Shown here: positions 59,701-62,012 of the stretch, piece by piece
How the letters are laid out: the number at the start of each line of letters is the position of its first letter
How positions within the stretch are numbered: the stretch's first letter is position 1
Assembly: GCA_020796225.1 (NCBI GenBank)
Contig: CM036761.1
Coordinates: 39,058,428-39,122,427, forward strand
Direction of reading: 5' to 3'
Source: Arion vulgaris
Lineage: Eukaryota; Mollusca; Gastropoda; Stylommatophora; Arionidae
Length of the DNA: 64,000 bases
The notes under the pieces: model-generated
Databases searched by the model: none
What the model saw: only the letters and a program-made list of their open reading frames with translations
Told to the model about the DNA's origin: nothing
Translations under genes and position numbers: made by a program

Positions 59701-62012
59701 ATGCAAAACTTGTCTAAAAAATAAACAGGGTTCACTAGCGGTTGACCAGACATTTCTCTGATTTCATCATTTCTCCTGATGAAATCAGAGAAATTTATCT
59801 TAGTCTTCCATCAGTAATATTTAATATTATTAAACAAATTATCTTGTCCATATATTTTTTTTATTTGTCCCTCCTGTTGTTCGTTTGCTTGATAAAGGTC
59901 TTGTTGGTCGAAACGTTGCTGTATTTTGTCGTTTTTGTAATTTGTAAAACTACAGTACTTTGTGATTACGCTTTTTGCCTCTCAAAAATAAACAACTGTA
60001 GAAAATACAAACATTTAAATGAAATGAATTGTAAATGTAACTCGATCACAAGAATACAATTTGAAATGTTGACACATGGACATGTGTCAATGTGTCAAGA
60101 ACAGAAGGTCAAGTATTCAACCAGTTTATGTTGAAACATGAAAATTTGTATGTTTGAAAAGTTTACTGCCAACAATACTTCTGTTGTCATTGGATATTGT
60201 GTTTTACACTTCCTAGTTAGTCATGTTGAATAAAAATGTCAGTTAAACTTGTGCTTCTGTTGATGTGCACTAAGAATCTTGTCCCACAAACAAAACATTA
60301 CAGTAGTCTTAGATTGTGACTATATATTTATATTCATAGGAGAGAGTTATAGAATCTGTCTATCGATGTTTTTACACATTCTTTTTTTTTTTTTTCTTTC
60401 GTCCGCTTTCAACTCAAACGGAGTTTCATCTCTGAAACTGATTTTTGCGTGAAAATCTGTTTTTCCAAATTTCTTACAATGGCAGCAGCGTGCACATTGT
60501 AAATTACTTTACACTGGCAGCCGTGTGCTCAATGTACTCGTAATTAGTATTCCTCGCCATACAGGCAGATTTTCTCCGACTTCAGAGGTACTCAAGTTAT
60601 CGTCCTGAGTAAGACCAGGGACTCGAACAAATGCCGGACAGTAGGTTCGAACCCGAGCTATGAGGCTTCTCACAGCTAGCAGGCAGAGCTACTATCAACT
60701 ACTCTAGGCAGTTCCCCTTTACACACATTCTAATATGGCACACAATACATTGGAGTTTTAGAGAGTAACTTTCTCTGTGCCGTCTTGATCCTAGATATGC
60801 TCCCTGAGCAAGTCTTAATGGGGATATGAGTGTGTCTATGTGCTGAGTATCAGTAGATTGGCTGAAATCGGATGCACATGTCCTAAACATGTAGAAGTCT
60901 ATGCGTTTAGGAGCCTACCGAACCAATGTGCAACGTATGTACATTCTTGGCAAAGATCAAACATATCACAAAGAGTGATTAAAATTGGTCGTAAAGAACG
61001 AATGCAAAGAAGAAGAGTATCAGTAGCATCTATTTGATGATCTAATTTGACAAAGATTTTTTAGAGTTTAATTCCAATAGATTCTGAGGGTCTGGTTTGT
61101 TGGTACAAAATACATAGTATTTTTCAGTTATATTAGAAGAAACAGTGAGTATCCTGACCCAATACTAAACCACTTGAGAAGTTATGGTTGCAGATAACTC
61201 TCATATTTTTTGCATGAGACATATAGCAACCATTACTCACATAACCTGATATAATATAAGCATACTAGGCCTACTATTTACCAAGACAAGATCAGATAAC
61301 TAACATTCATACTGAGAACTGGCCACTCCATATTCAGTACATATTATATGTACATAAAACTGGAAATAGGACACTTAGACATGTGTCCATGTGTCAAAAA
61401 CAGTTGAAAACATCCTCCAAGATTATTAGCTTCAAGAGAGAGGGAGAAGCTGTATGGTGGCAAAGAGCACAGATTTCTAAATTTATGAGATAAATCAATG
61501 TAGCTAGGCGAGAGGAATTTAAGAAGAAGATATTTTGACTATCACTTTCCTGGTGTTGTTTCCATGTTTAAGTGGTTTTGTTCAATATTATTTAATATTC
61601 ATACTAGGGCAACCTTCATTGACAGTCATGTAGACACATCAAGGTCCAGGATTAGGTTAACCTTAACAAACCGTAATAATAAAGATACAATCAGGTGACT
61701 TTATCACCAGTCCTTGTGCTGTCTAACCAGATGATGAGATGAATGTTCATTTTCTGCAGTAGTCTGCATAGCTCAGATGCCATGTTCTTTTATTACTTAA
61801 AATATTAAATATTAGTATTATTATCTTGCAGACCTGTGACCTAAGCCACTGTGTTGTGTCCACAACAACCTTTAGAGGAGAGTACAGACGAGGTGGTGGC
61901 TCTTCTATGTTTTCTAGAAATGTCCGGTTTCAAGTAGATATCAGCCCAGCACCAGGGGAACGAGATACATCATCTGCCTCCACATTCTGTTTGACATTTA
62001 CTCTTGTATCAG
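8483..62012 (+). CDS. BRSK2: BRSK/SAD-family serine/threonine kinase, partial, multi-exon gene
   Basis: The joined exons encode the last part of a protein kinase catalytic domain, a linker, a UBA domain, an S/P-rich stretch and the C-terminal AIS/KA1 region, in the order found in BRSK1/BRSK2 (SAD kinases). Known family role: an AMPK-related kinase activated by LKB1, acting in neuronal polarity and at presynaptic active zones. Diagnostic motifs seen: [86 protein letters not shown], and [11 protein letters not shown]. All exons have AG/GT borders and compatible phases. The start codon, N-lobe and activation loop must lie before base 1, and the last exon after 64000; I found no earlier exon in 1-8482. 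Invertebrates usually have one SAD kinase, so the symbol could equally be BRSK or sad-1. An independent check would be an RNA-seq alignment. Confidence 0.95.
8688..8832. repeat. GAT/GGT microsatellite
   Basis: Interrupted (GAT)n with GGT and GAT-TAT variants, lying 140 bp behind the donor of the first BRSK exon. The minus-strand isoleucine-rich open frame here is a by-product of the triplet repeat. Confidence 0.92.
8894..9235. repeat. 57-bp minisatellite, six units
   Basis: Units start at 8894, 8951, 9008, 9065, 9122 and 9179, each containing ttcagttattatttataact and ggcatactgctctgaatgaa. The last two units carry more changes. Because 57 is a multiple of three, one frame stays open across the array; intronic position argues against coding. 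Confidence 0.93.
9590..9865 (+). pseudogene. LINE C-terminal remnant, TAG tail
   Basis: The + strand gives broken pieces of a LINE C-terminus: [29 protein letters not shown] and RRQPKIELS, resembling the WNPQGxRKRGRPxxTWRR...EE module of the full-length LINE at 56021-59238. It ends in tttagtagtagtag. Frame-broken. Confidence 0.6.
10011..10344 (+). mobile_element. SINE group B copy, full length
   Basis: Perfect 13-bp target duplication agaaagagaggat at 9998-10010 and 10345-10357. 334 bp with the shared 5' module, then the group-B body and a GAGAGA tail. It sits in an older LINE remnant that continues at 10358. Confidence 0.9.
10358..10510 (+). pseudogene. LINE C-terminal remnant
   Basis: Reads [18 protein letters not shown] then [20 protein letters not shown], like the D-R-x-x-W-R-N-L end of many LINE polyproteins. 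Its nucleotide end (ggagaaattacttgcagg ... acgagagga) also matches 12995-13040, so both come from one family. Confidence 0.55.
10590..10736 (+). CDS. BRSK2: BRSK exon: kinase subdomains X-XI
   Basis: 147 nt, phase 0 to 0, 49 codons. Acceptor tatacgcag, donor gtatgt. Starts with [18 protein letters not shown], and includes the subdomain XI stretch [15 protein letters not shown], whose conserved arginine in EKRLT pairs with the subdomain VIII glutamate in protein kinases. Reading past the donor gives a false 84-residue open frame; the splice site is preferred because the next exon continues the family sequence. Confidence 0.96.
11040..11232 (+). mobile_element. SINE group D, degraded copy
   Basis: The 3' half matches the group-D body (ggtggcgtgccattt, then aaaacccggtgcaa, atcaatcc, ctttaaa). 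The tRNA-like head is badly eroded. Better copies are at 18651-18890 and 28021-28250. Confidence 0.6.
11346..11607 (+). mobile_element. SINE group V copy (tRNA-derived)
   Basis: tRNA-like head with a B-box-like ggttcgattcc, then ggctctcaggtcgacccagc, gcgtgatgctgaccact, tgctgacggtca, ending gaatagaaaagggttcc plus a T-rich tail. The best copy is at 35498-35777. Confidence 0.75.
11785..11819 (+). CDS. BRSK2: BRSK exon: end of kinase domain
   Basis: 35 nt, phase 0 to 2. Acceptor ttactctattgcag, donor gtaagt. Encodes [11 protein letters not shown] plus two bases of a split codon. The family has a short helix followed by an aromatic/Trp-containing end of the C-lobe here (HxW pattern). Too short to be found by an open-frame search; chosen because of homology position and phase. 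Confidence 0.9.
11976..12184 (-). mobile_element. SINE group F copy (tRNA-derived)
   Basis: Target duplication tagacgaaat at 11966-11975 and 12185-12194. On the minus strand it starts acgcccgcctgtccagcgtg, carries a B-box-like gcgggttcaattccgcggg, and ends in an A-rich tail (T run at 11976 on +). Lies 155 bp after the 11785-11819 exon. Confidence 0.87.
12305..12378. repeat. 32-bp repeat, 2.3 units
   Basis: Units start at 12305, 12337 and 12369, with aaaatcctgacacagacagc. Confidence 0.85.
12640..13045 (+). pseudogene. LINE C-terminal remnant
   Basis: Broken LINE-like reading: [17 protein letters not shown], then [20 protein letters not shown] and [20 protein letters not shown]. The last part has the D-R-x-x-W-R-N-L-L end and matches 10358-10510 at DNA level. 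Confidence 0.55.
13843..13894 (+). CDS. BRSK2: BRSK linker exon, version 1 (alternative)
   Basis: 52 nt, phase 2 to 0. Acceptor tttaattctag, donor gtacac. Joined to the split GT codon it encodes V then [17 protein letters not shown]. This fills the gap between the kinase end and the UBA domain, where vertebrate BRSK has a short acidic/proline linker of similar length. A second exon with identical length and phases lies at 23428-23479, so the two are candidates for mutually exclusive use. The donor is weaker than gtaagt. Confidence 0.85.
14333..14704. mobile_element. hAT-type MITE
   Basis: 372 bp with terminal inverted repeats CAGTGGCGGCTCGT at both ends (right end acgagccgccactg). Flanks ataatact (14325-14332) and acaatgct (14705-14712) are a 6/8 match, consistent with the 8-bp duplication of hAT elements. 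Inner ends repeat ggtggggcca / ggtggggtca. No transposase. Confidence 0.8.
15240..15438 (-). mobile_element. SINE group F copy
   Basis: Target duplication aatgacat at 15232-15239 and 15439-15446. Same structure as 11976-12184 with a degraded B box. Confidence 0.83.
15943..16196 (-). mobile_element. SINE group C copy
   Basis: Minus orientation: shared 5' module (cgcccgtgtgttacctggg ... atgtcgtaagaggtgacaga), a middle with tcgcagaaatcggatgtgat, and an end cacaaagaatgg ... gaagaagaag. The preceding 240 bp (15700-15942) hold an open stretch on both strands that I could not identify. Confidence 0.75.
16600..17215 (-). pseudogene. LINE remnant with RNase H-like segment
   Basis: The minus strand gives [30 protein letters not shown] and a following [16 protein letters not shown], resembling the last strand and helix of the RNase H domain in LINEs (x-x-TWIYCPGH...NE-x-AD pattern). 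The catalytic residues are lost. A related remnant at 30120-30600 has the same order, so both derive from one LINE family. Confidence 0.5.
17560..17800 (-). pseudogene. Repeated fragment, coding-like on minus strand
   Basis: Shares a conserved segment with 19060-19225; both read DDFENI...SLSR on the minus strand. The fragment is therefore part of a mobile or duplicated sequence, but I cannot name the family. Confidence 0.4.
17987..18427. repeat. 17-bp minisatellite, about 26 units
   Basis: Units gctcagctagggaagtt with common variants gctcagctatggaagtt and gctcaactagggaagtt. Very regular spacing. The open frame over 18137-18352 is a by-product. Confidence 0.95.
18651..18890 (+). mobile_element. 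SINE group D copy (tRNA-derived)
   Basis: tRNA-like head with A-box-like tgtgactaagtgattaaacc and B-box-like ggtggttcgaatctg, then a body with gatggcgtgccatttct and cggtgcaatgaagtcaatcc. Ends near an A/C-rich tail. Confidence 0.8.
19228..19729 (-). mobile_element. Rearranged RTE-like LINE insertion with endonuclease fragment
   Basis: Direct repeats tatctgcaccttactta at 19211-19227 and 19730-19746 flank it, a 17-bp target duplication. On the minus strand the first part reads [16 protein letters not shown] then [13 protein letters not shown], matching the endonuclease of the LINE at 56021-59238 ([25 protein letters not shown]). The rest resembles the C-terminal end region at 16610-16790, so the RT part is missing: an internal deletion. 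Confidence 0.7.
19747..20640. other. Intron stretch with nothing recognised
   Basis: AT-rich; no open frame, no splice-bounded exon, no repeat with a second copy in the window. Lies between the two linker exons. Confidence 0.6.
20671..20844 (+). mobile_element. Short LINE 3' end insertion, GATGATGAT tail
   Basis: Target duplication gacattagt at 20662-20670 and 20845-20853. Encodes [20 protein letters not shown] then a D-R-x-x-F-R end and a stop, a typical LINE C-terminus, followed by tgatgatgatgagt. Confidence 0.8.
20998..22422 (+). mobile_element. 5'-truncated LINE (family L-c), interrupted by a second LINE
   Basis: Perfect 10-bp target duplication ataatatttt at 20988-20997 and 22423-22432. 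The first part (20998-21393) encodes RT motifs [20 protein letters not shown] and [15 protein letters not shown] (catalytic YADD), then the thumb ([13 protein letters not shown]). The second part (22090-22422) continues with [14 protein letters not shown] and the basic C-terminus, and ends in gatgatgatgat. Between them sits the nested LINE at 21406-22077. Removing it and one duplication copy restores the continuity of the older element. Confidence 0.9.
21406..22077 (+). mobile_element. RTE-like LINE 3' end nested inside LINE L-c
   Basis: Perfect 12-bp target duplication aggaatggccaa at 21394-21405 and 22078-22089. Closely matches (same order, few changes by eye) the 3' 0.67 kb of the LINE at 56021-59238: [56 protein letters not shown] and the end gggtaaaaaggcaaagagag. 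Severely 5' truncated, as expected for target-primed reverse transcription. Frame-broken. Confidence 0.92.
22433..23427. other. Intron before linker exon 2, no feature recognised
   Basis: AT-rich, no repeat with a partner in the window. The last 100 bp become pyrimidine-rich (23345-23427) and form the acceptor tract of the 23428 exon. Confidence 0.6.
23428..23479 (+). CDS. BRSK2: BRSK linker exon, version 2 (alternative)
   Basis: 52 nt, phase 2 to 0, the same as version 1. Acceptor is a long pyrimidine tract ending actgtag; donor gtgatt. Encodes V then [17 protein letters not shown]. Aligned without gaps to version 1 it shares the E-x-E-L-P core and the Q-[IV]-V-Q end, with a different N-terminal half. 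Using neither exon gives GTA CCT CAA TAA (stop at once in the next exon); using both gives a stop at TCC TGA in the next exon. Confidence 0.82.
23707..23943 (+). mobile_element. SINE group C copy, degraded
   Basis: Shared module (gcatgtcgtaagaggcgact), then gtcgcagaaatcggcctact, cacagagttg, ending gttcgaagaagaa, followed by an (AT)n stretch. Lies 230 bp after linker exon 2. Confidence 0.75.
23944..25310. other. Intron, simple repeats only
   Basis: Contains (AT)n tracts at 23941-23965 and 24937-24959 and otherwise AT-rich single-copy DNA. No exon-like segment seen. Confidence 0.6.
25323..25608 (+). mobile_element. Unclassified 286-bp retroposon (group H)
   Basis: Perfect 12-bp target duplication aaataagtccat at 25311-25322 and 25609-25620. 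GC-richer than its surroundings, ends in ggggtttaagaag, an AAG tail similar to groups A and C. No second copy in the window and no convincing tRNA-like box; orientation is set by the tail. Confidence 0.75.
26525..26745. repeat. 37-bp minisatellite, six units
   Basis: Units tacaagtacattaatctaac + tacaaaattacatatca. AT-rich, with small changes between units. Confidence 0.93.
27106..27443 (-). mobile_element. SINE group E copy (tRNA-derived)
   Basis: Perfect 13-bp target duplication cagctttccttct at 27093-27105 and 27444-27456. On the minus strand: gggggactgcttagagtagt head, A-box-like tagttgatagcagctcgg, B-box-like cgggttcgaacctactg, then a body with acgataacgtgagtacctct and aatttacaatgtgcacgctg, ending in an A-rich tail. 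A near-identical copy lies at 60383-60722. Confidence 0.92.
27731..27975 (+). mobile_element. SINE group V copy, degraded
   Basis: tRNA-like head (gtagtggttggtgcacttgc), then ggctttcaggatcaacccaa, ctgggaagtaaagacggctg, and the end aatatatctcatggtataaa. Diverged from 35498-35777. Confidence 0.7.
28021..28250 (+). mobile_element. SINE group D copy (tRNA-derived)
   Basis: A-box-like tgtggctaaatggttaagtc and B-box-like gggttcgaaacc, then ggtggcgtaccatttct and caatgaagtcaatcc and a pyrimidine-rich tail. Ends 245 bp before the UBA exon. Confidence 0.82.
28495..28607 (+). CDS. BRSK2: BRSK exon: UBA domain, first part
   Basis: 113 nt, phase 0 to 2. Acceptor cactttcattttcag, donor gtgagc. Encodes [15 protein letters not shown] then [20 protein letters not shown] and NAK. 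It matches the UBA domain that follows the kinase domain in AMPK-related kinases, with the D-x-D-P-x-V-L start and the M-x-x-L-x-C-F helix turn. In the family this domain packs against the kinase domain and affects LKB1-dependent activation. Confidence 0.95.
28690..30090. repeat. Degenerate repeat field around the 64-bp array
   Basis: Old units of the type [GT]TATTTGTATGTTTTCTTTG-TCATCAAGAA at roughly 45-65 bp spacing on both sides of the clean array (28690-29100 and 29822-30090), and again at 30595-30715. This suggests an old array in which one unit was recently amplified. It fills most of the intron between the UBA exons. Confidence 0.7.
29103..29821. repeat. 64-bp minisatellite, about 11 units
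   Basis: Units begin at 29103, 29167, 29231 and so on, with gtttgttgtgctatcaaaaa, cagctatttgtatatgctgt and ttgcaacaaacatg. Units are almost identical (single A/C, T/C changes), so the array is young or homogenised. As 64 leaves a remainder of 1 when divided by 3, the three frames cycle and all three stay open, giving three overlapping Cys/Val-rich open frames of about 250 residues; none is a gene. Confidence 0.96.
30120..30600 (-). pseudogene. LINE remnant downstream of RNase H
   Basis: Minus-strand reading in pieces: ...[25 protein letters not shown], [36 protein letters not shown] and [16 protein letters not shown], in the order found after the RNase H domain of some LINEs. Shares the sequence order with 16600-17215. 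Strongly decayed. Confidence 0.5.
30716..30816 (+). CDS. BRSK2: BRSK exon: UBA domain end and basic stretch
   Basis: 101 nt, phase 2 to 1. Acceptor tccctctatttcag. Encodes [17 protein letters not shown] then [25 protein letters not shown] is the highly conserved last helix of the UBA-like region of BRSK. The donor is gtcata, poor against the consensus, but it is the only GT before an in-frame stop (after FSSQ) that gives the phase needed for the next exon. Confidence 0.92.
31077..31334. mobile_element. Mariner-type MITE
   Basis: 258 bp with perfect 26-bp terminal inverted repeats starting CAGGGTGTTCAAGATAATTG, flanked by TA on both sides (31075-31076 and 31335-31336). No coding. Tc1/mariner type from the TA target. 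Confidence 0.9.
31548..31880. repeat. Inverted pair of Penelope-like 3' ends (palindrome)
   Basis: Left arm 31548-31724 (minus) and right arm 31726-31880 (plus) are homologous: both read, from the centre, gggatttattgtct, then tgtatcctttgcttgataa and the gtatattgtttttgtact segment. Similar sequence lies at 51290-51480 and 59860-59960, the first beside a Penelope-like coding fragment. The arms carry gcttgataa...gaaa, resembling a degenerate hammerhead core with a short wobble stem. Confidence 0.65.
31882..32214 (-). pseudogene. Unidentified coding-like fragment
   Basis: An open stretch of 110 codons on the minus strand with several Cys/His ([20 protein letters not shown], then [20 protein letters not shown]). 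Codon use does not look random, and it borders the palindrome, so it is probably from a mobile element. I cannot assign a family. Confidence 0.3.
32215..34241. other. Intron, no clear feature
   Basis: AT-rich. The short stretch 33360-33430 reads [13 protein letters not shown] on +, possibly a LINE end remnant. No exon candidate with matching phase for BRSK. Confidence 0.5.
34252..34509 (-). mobile_element. SINE group C copy, full length
   Basis: Perfect 10-bp target duplication aataattgat at 34242-34251 and 34510-34519. On the minus strand the first 110 bp (cgcctgtgtgttgctggggc, aaggggagcaaaggatagta, actgcgacctacaaggcatg, aagaggcgactgagg) match the 5' end of the LINE at 56021-59238, while the last 60 bp match SINE group A and the element ends in gaagaag. 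Confidence 0.92.
34836..35125 (-). mobile_element. SINE group G copy
   Basis: Minus orientation: a body with gcgaacccagtaaacgg, aggacaagcactagagctcc and tgacgtaaaac as in group B, but a 3' end (ttggcagaggctgttt, atcacaacaagaatgat) like groups A and C. The 5' end carries gcagatgacgctcaacaacc instead of the shared module. A second copy is at 52157-52570. Confidence 0.65.
35498..35777 (+). mobile_element. SINE group V copy (tRNA-derived), best preserved
   Basis: Target duplication attcatat at 35490-35497 and 35778-35785. tRNA-like head with A-box-like tagcgtagttgttagtgaac and B-box-like tgggttcagctcc, a central conserved block (cgacggctctcaggtcgact, ggccggcgtgatgctgacca) and the end accacgaggtatgaaagggt with a T/A-rich tail. 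Confidence 0.88.
36441..36696 (-). mobile_element. SINE group A copy, full length
   Basis: Perfect 11-bp target duplication gtccagctagt at 36430-36440 and 36697-36707. Same architecture as 6937-7194; (CTT)n on + at its 3' end. Confidence 0.92.
37329..37380 (+). CDS. BRSK2: BRSK exon: DPPRKRVD motif
   Basis: 52 nt, phase 1 to 2. Acceptor gttatcttctag, donor gtatag. Encodes [17 protein letters not shown] and two bases of the next codon. DPPRKRVD is a hallmark of BRSK kinases just after the UBA domain. It can be supported only by homology and splice signals because it is very short. Confidence 0.92.
37573..37771 (-). mobile_element. SINE group F copy
   Basis: Same sequence order as 11976-12184. 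T run at the + strand start is the poly(A) tail. No clear target duplication. Begins 190 bp after the DPPRKRVD exon. Confidence 0.8.
38877..38945 (+). CDS. BRSK2: BRSK exon: GSPVxxRRA segment
   Basis: 69 nt, phase 2 to 2. Acceptor ctctattacacag, donor gtaagt. Encodes (R)[19 protein letters not shown] then VQQV. Vertebrate BRSK has a similar GSPVPARRA stretch at this position, so homology and phase agree. Confidence 0.88.
39377..39633 (+). mobile_element. SINE group A copy, full length
   Basis: Perfect 12-bp target duplication agccacacaagt at 39365-39376 and 39634-39645. 257 bp, tail gcaaagaagaagaagaag. Just 430 bp after the 38877 exon. Confidence 0.92.
39880..40330 (-). pseudogene. LINE C-terminal remnant (family L-a)
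   Basis: Minus reading: [16 protein letters not shown] pieces, then [40 protein letters not shown]. The WFxHxxRLP motif is a usual LINE C-terminal motif. The RLPTDS segment also occurs at 40860-41220 on the other strand. Confidence 0.65.
40440..40700. pseudogene. Mixed retroelement remnant
   Basis: 40440-40630 resembles the end region of the LINE pieces at 16610-16790 and 19240-19480 (caaggtatgtccaacatatc, tctccatcttctccc). 40640-40680 (gttgaccagacatttctctg, atttcat) also occurs at 59737-59770. Too decayed to assign. Confidence 0.4.
40860..41220 (+). pseudogene. LINE C-terminal remnant (family L-a)
   Basis: Reads [32 protein letters not shown], then [30 protein letters not shown]. It matches the C-terminal part of the LINE at 1-1505 (TWTLT-x-x-x-RRKL). 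Confidence 0.65.
42178..42381 (+). CDS. BRSK2: BRSK exon: S/P-rich region and PRFHRRK motif, frame broken
   Basis: 204 nt up to the proximal donor gtgagg. The acceptor is cagtag, where either AG keeps the frame (RKASLSG or KASLSG). It encodes a run of SP/TP motifs ([30 protein letters not shown]), then [14 protein letters not shown], and finally PRFHRRKMQ. Between NSF and PRFHRRK the frame is broken: the conserved NSFLGSPRF needs two extra bases, one in the TTTC/CC run near 42343 and one in the CCC run near 42353. As written it reads NSFWAP-stop. The intact second copy of the motif at 43154-43189 makes sequencing or assembly loss likely; a real pseudogene is unlikely because all other exons are intact. 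Confidence 0.9.
42382..43200 (+). CDS. BRSK2: Optional in-frame extension of the BRSK exon, 273 codons
   Basis: An open stretch of exactly 819 nt in the PRFHRRK frame, between donor 1 (CAAG/gtgagg) and donor 2 (CCAG/gtgagc). Both donors leave phase 1 and join to the same acceptor at 55149. The encoded insert is low-complexity and rich in Ser, Thr and Asn, with three related motifs ([23 protein letters not shown]) and [11 protein letters not shown]. It ends with [15 protein letters not shown], a second copy of the motif before donor 1. Base composition is richer in C and CA than the surrounding intron. Whether it is used in transcripts cannot be decided from sequence; the open frame of this length in an AT-rich intron argues for coding. 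A long-form kinase would have an enlarged disordered region before the AIS/KA1 part. Confidence 0.7.
43201..46620. other. Intron after the long BRSK exon, mostly featureless
   Basis: AT-rich single-copy DNA. 44230-44330 has a faint tRNA-like piece (taacgtaatggttagtatac) that may be an old SINE. 45060-45170 shares a few words with 62270-62360 (ctaccaggttg, gtgtcatg), probably LINE remnants. No further exon. Confidence 0.55.
46621..48613 (+). mobile_element. Decayed mariner transposon, interrupted by a LINE
   Basis: TA on both sides (46619-46620, 48614-48615). Ends TGAGTGCTGATCAATAAGTT and, inverted, TGAGGACTAACTAATAAGTT match at most positions. Transposase pieces on +: [12 protein letters not shown] and KTFEWYF (helix-turn-helix region), then [24 protein letters not shown] (first catalytic Asp), HPYNAPAHR (second catalytic Asp region), [16 protein letters not shown] (third catalytic Asp; DD34D type) and [12 protein letters not shown]. 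Many stops and shifts: a dead copy. A LINE end is nested at 46828-47224. Confidence 0.9.
46828..47224 (-). mobile_element. 5'-truncated LINE end (family L-b) nested in mariner
   Basis: Perfect 11-bp target duplication ccaagagaact at 46817-46827 and 47225-47235. Minus strand: [19 protein letters not shown], then [20 protein letters not shown] (zinc-knuckle-like C-x-C-G...H...C), then [14 protein letters not shown] and a stop. Tail gatcacagaagaag. Same domain order as 3658-4016. The open frame itself is unbroken, so the insertion may be fairly young. Confidence 0.9.
48643..48880 (-). mobile_element. Old SINE with the shared 5' module
   Basis: Minus orientation: gcccatgtggttactggggt, agaatagaaccacagttacc, then a diverged body and a (GA)n tail ((CT)n on + at 48643-48665). 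The GA tail places it near group B. Confidence 0.6.
48960..49210 (-). pseudogene. LINE C-terminal remnant (family L-c)
   Basis: Minus reading [20 protein letters not shown] then [16 protein letters not shown], the same as the YFGHIKRHD segment of the LINE at 20998-22422. Confidence 0.65.
49211..51289. other. Intron with one old SINE trace
   Basis: 50316-50522 follows the order of SINE group V on + (tcaacccagcttcaactgaa, tctaacactctatttcccaa, tatcttgatatagaaaaagg) but is strongly decayed. The rest is T-rich single-copy DNA. Confidence 0.55.
51290..52145 (-). pseudogene. Penelope-like element fragment
   Basis: Minus strand from 52115: an open part with [28 protein letters not shown] and [18 protein letters not shown], the pattern (PLVAYRRDKNLKDxLV) found between RT and GIY-YIG endonuclease in Penelope-like elements, then a stop. 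Further downstream (51480 to 51290) lies a non-coding end homologous to the arms at 31548-31880. RT and intact endonuclease are missing. SINE group G is inserted right behind it (52157). Confidence 0.75.
52157..52570 (-). mobile_element. SINE group G copy with duplicated head
   Basis: Perfect 11-bp target duplication attaagtatct at 52146-52156 and 52571-52581. 414 bp. Minus orientation; the first 110 bp (52460-52570) repeat part of the next segment (tagcctttg-ctgt-cccca word in both), so the head is partly duplicated. Ends in tcaaaagaagaag. Confidence 0.85.
52582..55148. other. Intron, no feature recognised
   Basis: AT-rich, (TA)n at 55058-55081. No exon candidate between the 42178 and 55149 exons was found here. 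Confidence 0.55.
55149..55194 (+). CDS. BRSK2: BRSK exon: VPTxDE..TPESSPE
   Basis: 46 nt, phase 1 to 2. Acceptor tattctgttttcag, donor gtaagt. Encodes (V)[15 protein letters not shown]. It matches the segment following PRFHRRK in BRSK of other animals, directly supporting donor 1 of the previous exon as the ancestral splice form. Confidence 0.94.
55705..55825 (+). CDS. BRSK2: BRSK exon: start of AIS/KA1 region
   Basis: 121 nt, phase 2 to 0. Acceptor ctacttttctcag, donor gtaagt. Encodes (E)[19 protein letters not shown] then [19 protein letters not shown] and LS. KxSWFG and the [11 protein letters not shown] helix are conserved in the C-terminal regulatory region of SAD kinases (autoinhibitory sequence plus KA1 fold). 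Confidence 0.95.
56021..59238 (-). mobile_element. Apparently full-length RTE-like LINE (3.2 kb)
   Basis: Perfect 12-bp target duplication actcttctgtct at 56009-56020 and 59239-59250. Order on the minus strand: 5' end with the shared module (59238-59100); a start at 59087; AP-type endonuclease pieces [39 protein letters not shown] and DSDHHFLI (catalytic Asp-His end); a linker rich in K/E; RT with [44 protein letters not shown] and [12 protein letters not shown]-terminus with [30 protein letters not shown]; and a GAGAGA 3' end. Around nine frameshifts split it, several being one-base losses in homopolymers. Size and layout fit the RTE clade. It is probably the parent of 21406-22077. Confidence 0.92.
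56573..57301 (-). pseudogene. Reverse transcriptase part of the RTE-like LINE
   Basis: 242 codons in one frame with RT motifs in order: the [20 protein letters not shown] region, [28 protein letters not shown] (first catalytic Asp), [28 protein letters not shown] (FADD catalytic pair) and the thumb. The frame is lost before (in the GGG run near 57310, where YRGIMLLS is expected) and after (near 56630, where [13 protein letters not shown] is in another frame). Confidence 0.92.
59467..59685. mobile_element. piggyBac-type MITE
   Basis: TTAA at both borders (59463-59466 and 59686-59689). Ends CCCTTTCGCTGCTA and, inverted, CCCTTTAGCTGCTA. 219 bp, no coding. The TTAA target with CCC-TTT ends is typical for piggyBac relatives. 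Confidence 0.87.
59737..59970 (+). mobile_element. Penelope-like 3' end fragment
   Basis: Contains gcttgataaaggtcttgttg and gtcgaaacgttgctgta, then a T-rich end, the same segment as in 31548-31880 and 51290-51480. The start has a perfect hairpin (59755-59773 with 59777-59794: atttctctgatttcatc). The core tgataa-ggtc-loop-ggtc-gaaac resembles a degenerate hammerhead. Confidence 0.6.
60383..60722 (-). mobile_element. SINE group E copy (tRNA-derived)
   Basis: Duplication acacattct at 60374-60382 and 60723-60731 (an extra AC precedes the second). Roughly 97% identical by eye to 27106-27443, including both promoter boxes, so the group was probably active recently. Confidence 0.9.
60857..61014 (+). 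mobile_element. SINE group A copy, 5' truncated
   Basis: Perfect 12-bp target duplication gagtatcagtag at 60845-60856 and 61015-61026. Starts inside the element at attggctgaaatcggatgca, so the shared 5' module is missing; ends gcaaagaagaa. 5' truncation is a mark of LINE-type target-primed reverse transcription. Confidence 0.92.
61027..61831. other. Intron before the KA1 exon
   Basis: AT-rich; no repeat with a partner in the window and no further exon candidate. Confidence 0.55.
61832..62012 (+). CDS. BRSK2: BRSK exon: KA1-like region
   Basis: 181 nt, phase 0 to 1. Acceptor ttattatcttgcag, donor gtaaat. Encodes [20 protein letters not shown], then [18 protein letters not shown] and [12 protein letters not shown]. 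The pattern FR-x-EY, V-[KR]-FQVDI and TFTL-x-SG is that of BRSK KA1. A final exon after the window should encode the R-F-K-R-x-V-E end of the protein. Confidence 0.95.
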
